Below the pieces are notes generated by a model. That model ran no database searches, had not been told where the DNA came from, and saw only the letters and a program-made list of their open reading frames with translations. 38,843 nt of DNA from Hondaea fermentalgiana (taxonomy: Eukaryota > Sar > Bigyra > Thraustochytrida > Thraustochytriidae): NCBI GenBank assembly GCA_014084085.1, contig NPFB01000011.1, positions 123,096 through 161,938 on the forward strand, given 5' to 3'. This document shows, one piece after another, positions 8,371-19,200 of the stretch. Numbering within the stretch: the first letter of the stretch is position 1; each line of letters starts with the position of its first letter. The position numbers were made by a program, and so were the translations under genes.

Positions 8371-10734
8371 ATGTTCGCGCCAAGCTCTCGCCCTCAGACT
8401 TCTGGCGCGAAGGTGCCCATTGCGACTCCCCGTCGCAGCAGCCGTCGCAAGAGCGTAGCAGGCTCCGCGACAAAACGGGCGACAACTGGTCGACGAGCAA
8501 CTACTGGAGCCGGGGCGAGTACCACTCGACGAAATCGTGGCACTGCCCGCCGCAGCAGCAAAAAGACCGCAGGCGTGACGTCTTGGGCGGCTGCACAGGC
8601 TCAGGCCGAAGCAGATGTCCTCGAATCGAGCTTCATGTCCCTCGACGATGACGACGTGGACGGCGGCACCGATTTTGGGGATTTTCTGTCCCCAAATGAC
8701 GACAACGCTGACTTTCCTAAAAAGAGCATTCTGGAATCCAGCAAGGGCAAAGCCAAGGGCTCCTCCGCCTTTCCGAGCTCGAGTTCAAGCTCCTCTGCGG
8801 CTGACGAGAACTCTGGTGCCGAGGCAAACCTTCCTCGAAGCCCGACACTGCGCGAACGCGCAAAGCGGGCCCCTGGGTCTGCGCGTCCGTCGTCTCACCG
8901 ACGGACCAAGAAGCGGCGCAAGACGAGCAACTCATCTTCGCCCATTGCCAACCTAGATGCCTCCATGTTCGACTCTGCTGCCGCTAACGAGGACGTAGAT
9001 GACGGCAGCGAATCCAGCAACGCCAAAGCTGCAAAGGCCCAGGAATGCAAGAATCGCGGCAATGAGCACTACGCTGAGAAAGACTACGAGCTTGCCGTCG
9101 CCATGTACTCGCAGGCTATCGAGCTCGAACCACAGAACGCCGTCTTTTACGGGAATAGGGCCGCCGCTCAGCTCATGCAAGCGAGGTACAAGGATGCCAT
9201 TGCGGACTGCGACCGGGCCATTGAGCTTGACCCCGGGTATGTTCGTGCGCGCGTGCGCGCAGCAAGAGCCTCTCTTGCTCTGGGGGACATTGAGATTTGC
9301 AAGAGCCATCTCGGCGCTCTTGTGAGGCAAGGCAAGGGCCACACAGACGAGGTCAAGGAGATGCTCGTCCTCTTTGCCGAGTATGAGCAGATCCTTGAAG
9401 ATTGTGACATTGCTCTCAGCGAGGAAAACGCCGAGGAGTGCGAGCGGCTCACAGACCGTGCGTTGCAGATTGCTCCTGCGTCGCGGCGCATTTGGATGTG
9501 CAAGCAGGCTCTCAAGCTCTTGCGTCTTGGAGCCTCGAGCAAGAACCAAGCGCTCAAGGTGCCAGAACTCCAAGGCGTGCGCGCAGAGCTCGAGGGCGTC
9601 GTTGCTGCCATTGAGTCCCCGGTAGAGGCGCAAGCACTCTTGGCTGAGTGCTATCTTTACGCTAAAATTCTCCTCTACTGCGCACTCACGAGCGAATCCA
9701 AAATTCTTTTTGCCATTTGCCACAAGATTGATCCTGCCGACCAGCGCACTCTGCGACGACTGGAGATGATCCGGGAGATGGACACTCTTCTCGAAAAGGG
9801 AGCCACAGCCTTTGGCTCTGGGGACAGCGAGGCAGCCATCAAGGCCTTTGATGCTGCCCTGCAAATTGACGCAGAGAACAAGGCCTACAATGGGCGCACC
9901 TTTTTCCGCCGCGCAGCGGCCAACATGGCTTTGCATCGCTTCCGAGATGCCATTGTCGACTGCAACAGGGCCCTCATCAACATGCCATTGTATCACAAGG
10001 CGCGGGTTCGCCGTGCACACGCCTTTATTCGTCTTGGCGACTACAAGACTGCCGTGAGCGATCTCGAAAAGACGTACCGCAAGGAGCCCACGGCAACCAT
10101 TCTACGCGAGCTCAAGAGCGCACGAAGTTTTCTAGAGAACGCAGAACGCAAGGAGCGCGAACGCAAGGCCGCCGCCGAGTTTGAGCGCAAGAAGCATGAG
10201 CAGCAGCAACGTCAGCGGGAAAAGGATGCATCGGAGTACTTTCGGAGAAGCACACGACGCAGCACATTTGCCTCGGGCGGCGGCCAAAACAAGTCTTCAG
10301 CCTCTGCAGAGAGCACCGGAGCGGGGCCATCGTTTTCCTCCTCGTATCGCAGTGCAGGCAGCCGGGCCAGCTCAGGCCCGGGTCGGCCCAGGGCCACTGC
10401 GCCCGGGACTGGCACGAGGCGGCGTGAGACGGAGGAGCCGCAGCATGGATACAACACACGCAGCAACAGCGCGAAAAAGACGAAGCCGGAGCGTCGACGC
10501 CGTTCCTTTGAGCCGGAAACCAAGAGTCATTACCAAGTCCTTGGTTTGCCACAGTCAGCGTCGACGGCTGCTGTGAAAAAGGCCTACAAGCAAAAAGCTC
10601 TACGATACCATCCCGACAAATGCAAGTCTCCAGGCGCCGAGGCGCGCTTCAAGCGCGTCGCGGAGGCCTATCGTGTCCTCAAGTCTCCATCGTCTCGCCG
10701 CACCTACGATGCTGGGACAACACGTTTTTGGTAA
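8371..10734 (+). CDS. TPR and J-domain co-chaperone, DNAJC7-like (787 aa)
   Basis: Likely Hsp70/Hsp90 co-chaperone with the DNAJC7 (TPR2) order of domains. TPR repeats occupy about 222-316 ('AKAQECKNRGNEHYAEKDYE', 'AVFYGNRAAAQLMQARYKDA') and about 473-571. A charged coiled-coil linker (589-620) and a Ser/Gly-rich stretch lead to a C-terminal J domain at 718-782 ('YQVLGLPQSAS'), with the essential HPD at 747-749 in 'ALRYHPDK'. The J domain stimulates Hsp70 ATPase and the TPRs bind chaperone C-termini. It is longer than animal DNAJC7 (about 490 aa) because of a 215-residue N-terminal extension that is basic and Ser/Thr-rich, with a probable nuclear localisation signal ('RTKKRRK', 178-184). The start at 8371 was chosen because the open frame back to 8221 is repeat-derived. 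Convergent with the LRR gene. Confidence 0.9.
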   Translation: MFAPSSRPQTSGAKVPIATPRRSSRRKSVAGSATKRATTGRRATTGAGASTTRRNRGTARRSSKKTAGVTSWAAAQAQAEADVLESSFMSLDDDDVDGGTDFGDFLSPNDDNADFPKKSILESSKGKAKGSSAFPSSSSSSSAADENSGAEANLPRSPTLRERAKRAPGSARPSSHRRTKKRRKTSNSSSPIANLDASMFDSAAANEDVDDGSESSNAKAAKAQECKNRGNEHYAEKDYELAVAMYSQAIELEPQNAVFYGNRAAAQLMQARYKDAIADCDRAIELDPGYVRARVRAARASLALGDIEICKSHLGALVRQGKGHTDEVKEMLVLFAEYEQILEDCDIALSEENAEECERLTDRALQIAPASRRIWMCKQALKLLRLGASSKNQALKVPELQGVRAELEGVVAAIESPVEAQALLAECYLYAKILLYCALTSESKILFAICHKIDPADQRTLRRLEMIREMDTLLEKGATAFGSGDSEAAIKAFDAALQIDAENKAYNGRTFFRRAAANMALHRFRDAIVDCNRALINMPLYHKARVRRAHAFIRLGDYKTAVSDLEKTYRKEPTATILRELKSARSFLENAERKERERKAAAEFERKKHEQQQRQREKDASEYFRRSTRRSTFASGGGQNKSSASAESTGAGPSFSSSYRSAGSRASSGPGRPRATAPGTGTRRRETEEPQHGYNTRSNSAKKTKPERRRRSFEPETKSHYQVLGLPQSASTAAVKKAYKQKALRYHPDKCKSPGAEARFKRVAEAYRVLKSPSSRRTYDAGTTRFW

Positions 10735-11123
10735 GGAAATAAAGCATCTCGCAGCTCGAACCTGTATGTTCGCATTGATTGGCAAGTCAGATTTTATCCT
10801 CACCTCCATTATGGACCACGCTTTTCGGCGATCCATCTCTCTCCACAAAAAAAGAGATATGCTGTCAACACTCAAAAGACACGTCTTATAAGCGAGATTG
10901 GACAACTTTGATATTCGAGTTAGGGGGGAGGGGGGGACACTAATCGTTTCATTTTTTATGTTAGTTCATTCGATCACGCGCCAGCTGTCCTTGGGCCAAG
11001 GCTAGGTTAGATAGTATATATGTCACCACCGCTGATACGAAGTCCTTTTTTGCGGAAAATGCCTTTTGGGGGTGTCTTTCTTTCATGTGGCGAAATGACA
11101 GATTGCAGTGCTAGCCCACTGAG
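10735..11123. other. Convergent spacer (TPR-J / LRR 3' ends)
   Basis: A canonical AATAAA lies at 10738-10743, three bases after the TPR-J stop codon; this is close for a poly(A) signal and may be chance. The rest is unique sequence with a G-rich run (about 10922-10937). No gene recognised. Confidence 0.5.
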
Positions 11124-12617
11124 TTACCAAGCGTCGACCTTGCGTTTGACAGCCCAAGTTTTGGTCGAAGGTCTTTTCAAATCAATGCCGTCGTCATCCT
11201 CATTCGCCATTTTCTTCTTCTTTGAGCGCTTCGAGGACTTCGTGTCGTTGTCCTCGTTCGTAGCGGCCTCTCGCTTTCGACGCCCTGGGGCCTCCACAAT
11301 CACTGCCGCAACGCCAGAACGTGCGCCTACATCGGCTTCCACGCTCGCATCAGCAACAATAGCCCGGTCCGAAGCGGAGTCTACGACTGCAGCAGTCCGT
11401 GCAGATGATTTGGACACATCCTCAGTTTCACGAGCCTCGGCGACAAACCCGGACTTTGTTGATGCTGATTCGGGCGTCTTGCCCTTTTCCGATCGCCTTG
11501 CCTCGTTTTTGCCTCCCTTCTGAGGATTACCTCGATCTGCTAGAGTAGAGGATGTCTTCGTGGCTGCTGCAGATGGAGCAGCAATGCCTGCCTTCTGCAG
11601 CGAGATGCCGTCACAGGTTTTGAGGCGAGGGGCATCCTTAAAGTAGCGTTCGACTACAGCTCGTGCGAGCTGCACCTTTTCTTCAGCAGGAGCGTCGCCA
11701 TCTTTACGTGGCGCCTTGATCAATTTATCAACAACGGGATTTTTGATCAACGAAATTTGGATCAAGGTGGCTGCGACGGTCTTGAGAGCTTGAAGCGCTT
11801 TCGTTTTCGAAATCTCGTTGCTGCTCAGATCAAGGACCGCCAGCTTCGTGCATGGCTCCAGGGCCGAGGCATCGATGCGAGAAATGGAGTTGTTGCTGAG
11901 TCTAAGCTCGGCCAAGAGCGGGCATTCACGCACGTCAGGAACGGCAGTCAGCTTGTTTCTTGACGCGCTAATCTTCTTCAGGCCCGACAAATTTTTGAGG
12001 CCAACTTCCGATCCCAAGGATGAGATTTGGTTATCAGACACGATGAGCGTGTTCAGTGCAGGAAGAGCCTGCTCGGAAAAGTCGATGGTCTCAAGCTCGT
12101 TGTCATTGAGTACGAGCGCTGCAAGCTTTGTCATGCGCGCAAAGGGGGCACTTGTGAACCTAGTCAGACGATTGCCCGCCAGTTTGAGCGTCACTAGCTT
12201 GTCCAAGGGCCAGCGGCCAAGGCGCTCCAGGCACTCATTGTCAAGTCGATTCTGACTCAAGTCCAAGAACGTCAGCGTCGACGCGCTCCCCGGTGCAAAG
12301 ACCCTCTTGGGCAGACTCGTGAGCTTGTTCTTTTGCAGCAAAAGTTTAAAAAGTCCCGTAAAGCTCTGCAGCGCTTTGGGGGCGACGCGGTCTGCGCCCA
12401 GGTCCTCCAGACGCAGACTCTTTGCTGTGGCCAGCTCACGCACGCCTGCCTCGCCTGCGAGCTTCTCGACGCGCCCACGCGTCAGTACCCTCTCCTGGAC
12501 CATCATCTCCTGCGACTCTTCCTGGTCGTTGGCTTGATCTTGTGTTCCCGGTTGCTCCTCGTCCTCTTGCGCAGCTCCGCGCTGCAGTGCCACTCCCTCT
12601 CGCGAACGCCGCGCCAT
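11124..12617 (-). CDS. Leucine-rich-repeat protein with lysine-rich nuclear-type tail (497 aa)
   Basis: Residues about 65-300 form eight or so LRRs of the 'L..L.L..N.L' type ('STLTFLDLSQNRLDNECL', 'LVTLKLAGNRLTRF', 'LAALVLNDNELETI', 'LNTLIVSDNQISSL', 'LAELRLSNNSISRI', 'LAVLDLSSNEIS'). They are followed by 'LIQISLIKNPVVDKL', which resembles an LRR cap. After a linker, residues 340-480 are low-complexity and charged, with basic clusters 'GRRKRE' (445-450) and 'KRSKKKK' (463-469) that suggest nuclear or nucleolar location. The C-terminal 'STKTWAVKRKVDAW' may be a conserved tail. The start at 12617 was chosen over an in-frame ATG at 12722, since the intervening sequence is a GTGC-type repeat. The family resembles SDS22/LRR scaffolds that bind phosphatases, but no specific orthologue is claimed. 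Confidence 0.8.
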   Translation of the reverse strand: MARRSREGVALQRGAAQEDEEQPGTQDQANDQEESQEMMVQERVLTRGRVEKLAGEAGVRELATAKSLRLEDLGADRVAPKALQSFTGLFKLLLQKNKLTSLPKRVFAPGSASTLTFLDLSQNRLDNECLERLGRWPLDKLVTLKLAGNRLTRFTSAPFARMTKLAALVLNDNELETIDFSEQALPALNTLIVSDNQISSLGSEVGLKNLSGLKKISASRNKLTAVPDVRECPLLAELRLSNNSISRIDASALEPCTKLAVLDLSSNEISKTKALQALKTVAATLIQISLIKNPVVDKLIKAPRKDGDAPAEEKVQLARAVVERYFKDAPRLKTCDGISLQKAGIAAPSAAATKTSSTLADRGNPQKGGKNEARRSEKGKTPESASTKSGFVAEARETEDVSKSSARTAAVVDSASDRAIVADASVEADVGARSGVAAVIVEAPGRRKREAATNEDNDTKSSKRSKKKKMANEDDDGIDLKRPSTKTWAVKRKVDAW

Positions 12618-13238
12618 CGTCTCGATTCCGAGTCGCGGTCTCGCTCGCTCGCTCTCACGCACGCACGCACGCCCACGGTCGCCCACGCACGCCCACGATC
12701 TGGTTCTGCCTCGCTGGGCCACTCAAATCAGGTTCCTACTAGACTGCTCTGCAAAACAAGCGGGCGCCCGAGCCGTCGTGGTCTCTTGCCGCCTCCGCGA
12801 GCCAGCCAGCGCGCCAAGGATGTGAGCCCAAAACGTCAGTCCTCTTGATCAATTCTTTTGCTCGGAGATCTTTCTCTCCGAATCGCAATCCTGCCCAGGC
12901 CCTAGCCCTCCTGTTTGCTGCAGGCTGCAGTGGCCTGCCGCTGCTAATGTAAAAAGAGGAAAAAAGTTTTTTTTTGTCAACGGCTCTGCACAAGTGGGTG
13001 GGTGGGCTTTGGCAAGAAAGCGAGGCAAACTGTCTCAGTGTCTAGCGGTCCTCGCGGGCCACTCGGCAAGCCCAATCGTGACGAGCCCTTCGAAGGGTCT
13101 AGCGCGCAGCCAAGGGCGGTACTAGTCTTCGTGGCAGTACCGGAAATCCTCTCCAGCCGCGACCAACCTCGAGGCAGGTAGGCAGGGCCCTCCCTGTTCT
13201 GGCTAAGTTTGCTTTGCGAGAACGGGTAAACAAACACC
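12618..13238. promoter_or_regulatory. Divergent promoter region (LRR / giant surface protein)
   Basis: A 621-base head-to-head spacer. It contains a CACG tetramer run near 12655-12700 on the LRR side and T/A runs near 12950-12977. No TATA box or RNA gene recognised. Confidence 0.45.
12656..12674. repeat. ACGC tetramer run ahead of LRR gene
   Basis: Tandem ACGC units, 39-57 bases upstream of the LRR protein start codon at 12617, followed by a looser repeat of CCCACG units to about 12700. Confidence 0.7.
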
Positions 13239-16200
13239 ATGCAGGTCTCGGGCGTCCCTTGCGGTCAGAAGAAGGCCACGAGCCGACGACAGCGGCGAAA
13301 ACGGGAAGAACAGCATTCGATGCAAACAGTACCGCAGCGGCAGCGGGGGAGGAGGTTCCGCTTCACATGCAACGTCACGAACGTTCATCAATCACCGTGT
13401 TTCTTTGCTCAAGGCCAGCTTTTTCTGCTTTGTCTGCTATTTGCACTACTATGTTTGGACGCGCCCCACGTTTCGCACGGATACGAGGCAAGTCCAGTGA
13501 TTGGCGTGAGCCGTCTCGAGATCTACATTCAGCCAAGTAATGGAACGGCAGGAGAACCTCTCCCTGTGCAACCTCGCGTGGCCTTTCTCGATAACCAAGG
13601 CCGTCTCGTCAACACGACAAACAATCCCTACTATGCGGGCGAGAAAATCTTTGCGCGCTTCCAAGTCAACTCGCTGCCCGATGATGCTAGATATGCGGTC
13701 ATCGAACAAGATGGCCGCGAAGGCGAGGTCCCCGAGGCAGAGATCATCGAGGGATGGGCAAACTTTACAGGCCTCAAGCTCGACCATCTTGGAGAGGGTT
13801 TCATCATCAACTTCTTCACAGAGAGCTTACAAGTAGATGCAGAGCCTTTTGACAACATGCTTGGTGCTCCATACGAGCTGCAAGTTGTCCAAGAGGTTGG
13901 TACTGCAACAGGCGGAAGCGAATTTTTGCCACAGCCCATTGTTGCAATCGTCGACCGTGGTGGCAATACGGTCGACACAATCACAGAGGGAACAATGACC
14001 GTGAGTCTTTGTCTTCCCGGCGATGGTCTTGGCTGCTCTGCACATCCAGGCGGGACGCTTACGAATCTCGGCATCAGCTCCACCTTTGAGGTTTTCATTG
14101 TCATGGGACGTGCTGTCTTCTCGGGGCTGAGCATCGACATGGCAGGCACTCCATACAGACTTCGCTTCGACTCGACGTACACGGGGATCAGTCAGACCGT
14201 TGTCACCTCGCAAGACTTCACTGTTGGTATCGGGCGCGCCGTGGAAGTGCGCTTCGAGCAAAACGTTGGCAACGCTAAAGGCGGACTTCCCTTTGGGCTG
14301 CAGCCCATTGTGTCGATGCGAGACGCTGGTGGCAACATTGTCGTCGAGGATGCAGTCGCACCGCCTTTCTCGGAGGTCGAATTTTATCTCAGCAACAACC
14401 CTACCGTGGCGCTTCTCTCTTCGCAGGCAAATAATGACCGTACCCTTTCGCTTACAGGCGGCATTGCAACTGCACTCGACTTCACAATCGACAAAATTGG
14501 GCAAGGCTACCAGATCCGGGCCACAGCAAACATGCGCACCGCTACGGGCATTCTTTACACCATCTACGCTGACAGCGACCCCTTTGATGTCGTCCTTGGC
14601 GATCCAACAGCACTCGAGATACAGCGCGGGGTTGCTGGCGCCTACTCCGGGGGTCTGCCTTTCTATGAACAGCCCATCGTTCAGCTTGTCGATGGCGGCG
14701 GGAACGTCTTCGACGCTGAAAGCTCTGCACAGGTGACGGCAACCCTCGTCGAGTCTCCGCTGGGCTTTTCCATGCTTGGCAACCCAGTCGCTACCTTTTT
14801 TCGTGGCGTCGCACGTTTTCGCTCACTTAAAATCATTCAGGTCGGCCAGGGCTACAAAATCGAGTTCACGAGCACTGTTGACGGACGCGACTTGGCCGTG
14901 AACCACACTTTTGACGTCCTTCCATCTTGCGAGTTCGAGATGATGGCTGACGATGCTCAAATTCAAGATCTTTATGGCCACGCCGTCTCCTTGTTCGAAG
15001 ACACGGTTTTGGTCGGCGCGCCGCGAGAGGATCTCAACATTCGGGAGGTCCAGCGCGTCACGGTGCTAACGGATGAAGATGCGGAGCTTACAAACCAGGT
15101 ACAGCGCGTTCAAATCCGCGGGCAGCATCAGACCGAGATTCAGGTCGTATCTTCATGCGGAACAGACGCGAGTCTCGCGGGCTACTTTACTCTCACTTTT
15201 GGCTCACGCTCGAGTCGCCCTCTCCGCTACGACATCCATCCGAGCGTTCTCAAAAGTTACCTGGAAACGGACATTCCTGCTATGGGCACGCTCACCGTCG
15301 AAAAGATTCCTAACGACGCTTGCTCTGCGAGTAACAGCTTCAACTGGACGATATACTTCAGCGACCTTGAAGGCGATATCCCCGAGCTCGTACCCAATTA
15401 TGAAGGCGTGTCAACTGGACCAAGTCCCGACCCCACAACATTTGGATATGCTGCCACAGAGTTCATTTCGATGGCCTCTGCTAGTTCCGCAACCAGCGTT
15501 TCCGTAACAGTCAATACCCTCAGTGACAGTCCTTACATTAGCGGGACATTTTCGCTGCTTGTTGGCGGTGATGGGACTCCGCTCGGGGAAGATGTTGTCT
15601 CTGTCGAAACTTCTGCTCTTGGCATCACTTCGAGTGCAAATGATGTAAAGACTGCGGTTGAAGTCGCCGTTCGCAGCCTCACAGGAACGTATTATCAGTC
15701 TGTCTATGACACGTTCAACCTGGTCGATGTTACGCGAGAGGGTCCTGACAACCAGGGCGGCTACACGTGGGCGTTGACGTTTCCCGCAACCGAGGTAGGC
15801 GTATACAATTGGCGCCAAGTCCAAGTCAATGTAAGCAACCTCGACGGACTTGGCGTCAACTCACGTGTAACGATTGCTCGCGAGGGCAAGGCCCCGCTGG
15901 CGGGCGGTTTTGGGCTTTGGTTTAAAGGGTTTGGGCCAACACCTCAGATTGTCTACGACGAGGATCCTGCAAGTTTTGAGGCAAAACTCGAGTCCTTACC
16001 CACTATTCAGGACGTCACTGTTGCAAGAACTACTCTTTCCTCGGGGTATGTCTGGACGGTCACTTTTCTAGACACTTCGTCAGACACTGAGTACGGCTTT
16101 GTTGCTGACGATCCAAGCAACTTGCCTCCCTTGAAGGCAGACACTTACGAGCTTCGCGGCACCGGAGCGCGCGTTCTTGTCGAGTACGCATATGCAATTG

Positions 16201-19200
16201 ACAACATGGACACGCTAAAGTGTCAGTCTGTTCTGGACGAGAGTTCGGGTGCCGCGTACGATTCCACGCTCGAGCCCACAAATTGCGTTCTCGAGGATAT
16301 TGACCAGTTTCTGTTGCCAGAAGACATGCCCGTGATGGGCAAGATGGGCCACGAGACAGGCGCCGCGTACATTATGTTCAGAGACGAAAGCACGCTCATG
16401 TGGAGGCAAGCTGCGAAATTACGCGGGTCCGATTCAGGACCTTACGATAATTTTGGATGGGCCGTGAGCTACGACAACTCCACCGCGGCAGACGGCACTC
16501 AAACTGGTATTTCTGCCATTGGCGCGCCACATGCAAAGTACAAAGGCGATGCAGAGGTCCAAGCCATCGAGTGTTCGGCCGATAGTGGAGTGCTGGCCTT
16601 CCGCTTCCGATCGCACTTGACGGACTATGTGTCCTACACTGTCACAGCGCCAGAACTCGAAGCCGCGCTCGAGGCCGCTTCTTCGATTACCGACGTTAGC
16701 GTGGTGTATTACCTGGGCACTACAGAAAAGATCAACGAGCTTGCGTCCGGAAGTGGACATGGGCTGTGCCAGGCGAGCTCCACGCCGAGCGCGTCTCGCA
16801 TTATCGCTCTCGTCACCTACATTTATCCCAACAATGGTGACCTGCCCAACCTCGTCCCCGTGACATCAGACATAAAAGTCGATACCATACCCATTCTCTT
16901 CGACTCCAGTGCCCCTGTCGGGCGCAATGGGCACCAGTACGGCGCGATCGACGTGTCCGAGCATACCAAAGGTACCATCCTCGCCAAAGAGTCTGGGGAC
17001 ACTGGATACTCAACTGGAGCTGCCTTCGTATTCACGCCAGATCCGGGCAGTGGCGCCGAATCACCGCTCAATGACTGGGTGGAGGAGGCCAAGCTCATGA
17101 GCAGCGATGGTGTCGCCGGTGATGAATTCGGTTTTGCCGTGAGCGTCTATCGAGATACTGTCGTGGTTGGAGCCCCGCACCATGCCTATGATGCCAGTGG
17201 CCAGGCCAAGCTCGCCAGCGCGGGCGCCCTCTATGTTTTCAAACGCCAGGAGGGAGGCGACTGGGCCCAGACGCAGAAACTCGTTGTCCCTGATCGAGCG
17301 TCCAATGACTACCTGGGAAAGGTTGTTCTCATCAAGGGTGATGCAATTGTCGCGTCAGCACCAGGAAAATACGAAAAAACAGGCCGAGTATACATTTGGA
17401 AGCGACAGGCCAGTACAAAACCCTTCGTCTATGAACAGGCCATAACGCCGGCTGACAGTCTCCCAGGCGATACCTTTGGGAGTGCTTTGGCTGTGGACGA
17501 CAACACACTCATCATCGGTGCAGAGTACGCGGATGGACTTGCAGCAGATGTTACAGAGCAGGTCCACGTTGCTGGCGCTGAAGAGGCGCAAGGACGGACT
17601 CTCAAGCCGGGCACAGGCCATAACCTTGTTGACTCCGGCGTCGTGTACTCGTACACACGCATCTCGCACAAGAACATCTTTCTCCTCCATCAAAAGCTGA
17701 CTCCACGCACGCCACGGACTAAGGCGCGTTTCGGTCACGCTGTGAGCCTGCAGGCTGACCTCCTGCTGGCCGCCGAGCAAGAGGACTACCTCGGCAAGCT
17801 TAATGCACGGAGGTATATCTTCAAAATTCGAACGTACATTCCAGACGAAGTCATCGCAGCTGCCGCGGAAGACGAAGAAGCGGATACTCCACACATTGGC
17901 AACCTCTTTGCGCTGACCTGGCGTCGTCAGCTTGCCGACACCTCGCAGGTGAAGGAAGTCATTCGCACGGCGCGTCTTTCTGCTGACCTCTACGAGGGAG
18001 ATGGCAAGCAAGAGACCGTATACACAGACCAATTTGAGGATATTCAAACATCCTGGCACTCCTTTGATGCGTCTGCTGCCGACATCCAGACAAGCATTGA
18101 CCGGGAACTTGACGCCGGCGATATTCTTGTGACCCGAAGCGCCGCCGACGATTATGGAGGTCACACATGGCTGGTTACTTTTTTGTCCATGACCACTGAG
18201 GGCGGGACCGCTGGAGCTCAGCCGCTCCTCGGCGCTGTGAGCCGTCTTTCTGGTGGCGGCGAGATCGAAGTCACCGTCAGTCAGGAACCTTTGCCGTACG
18301 TTCACGGGATGGCGCATGTCTTCAAGAGGGAGCCCGCGACAACGGGCGATTGGAAGCAGCATGCGGTCTTGCGGCCTGAGGTGCAGCAGGACGGAGACCT
18401 TTTTGGCGCAACCATGTCGATGCAAAGTCGTTATGTAGCTGTCGGTGCTCCGAATCGTGACAGTCTCGACACATCGAACACCAATGGCGGCGCAGTGTAT
18501 GTCTTTGATCTTGGCTTTATCAACACGCGCTTCACGCAGACCGAGTTTACCGGGTCGGAGGCAGTAGGTAGTCTCACCGTCTCACTTGAGCGCTGTATGC
18601 CTCAGTGCACTATCGGTCGCAACCGGCCGCCCGGCGTACTCGCACTTGACTTTGCGCTCGAGGAGGAGATTGTGGTGCAATACCTCGTGACGGATGGCAC
18701 TGCTCGCGCGCGAGCTGACTGTCTGCTCGACGCAGAGGGTACAAAAGAATGTCTCTGGCTCAATGCTGACGACCATTCTTGGGACGCGGCGAAGCGGTCC
18801 CCAGACGTCTACATCGACCTGCCCTACAAGGACCCGTTCTTCGTGCCACCCGGGCGTCAGTATGCAGTGGCCAATTTTTCAATGTCTACCAGGTATGCAG
18901 AAAGTGTCATCGGCTCGTCGCAGTACGTCCGATATGACTTTCGTGCTCAATCTGACTATTCGCCAGCAGGCGGTCAGATCGTCTTTGGCGCCAACGTGAG
19001 AGCACAGTCATTTGATGTCACCATCACCAATGACGAAATCATTGAGCAGCCAGATGAGACGGTGAATCTTCTCCTTCTCTCGGCGGGAATGCGGCCGGTG
19101 CCTGGAAGCGATTACTGGTCAGTACTCACCATCCAGGACGATGGAGACGGAGGTGTTGGAGCCCAAGACACATTTGACAAGCTCTTTGCCGCGGAGCCCG

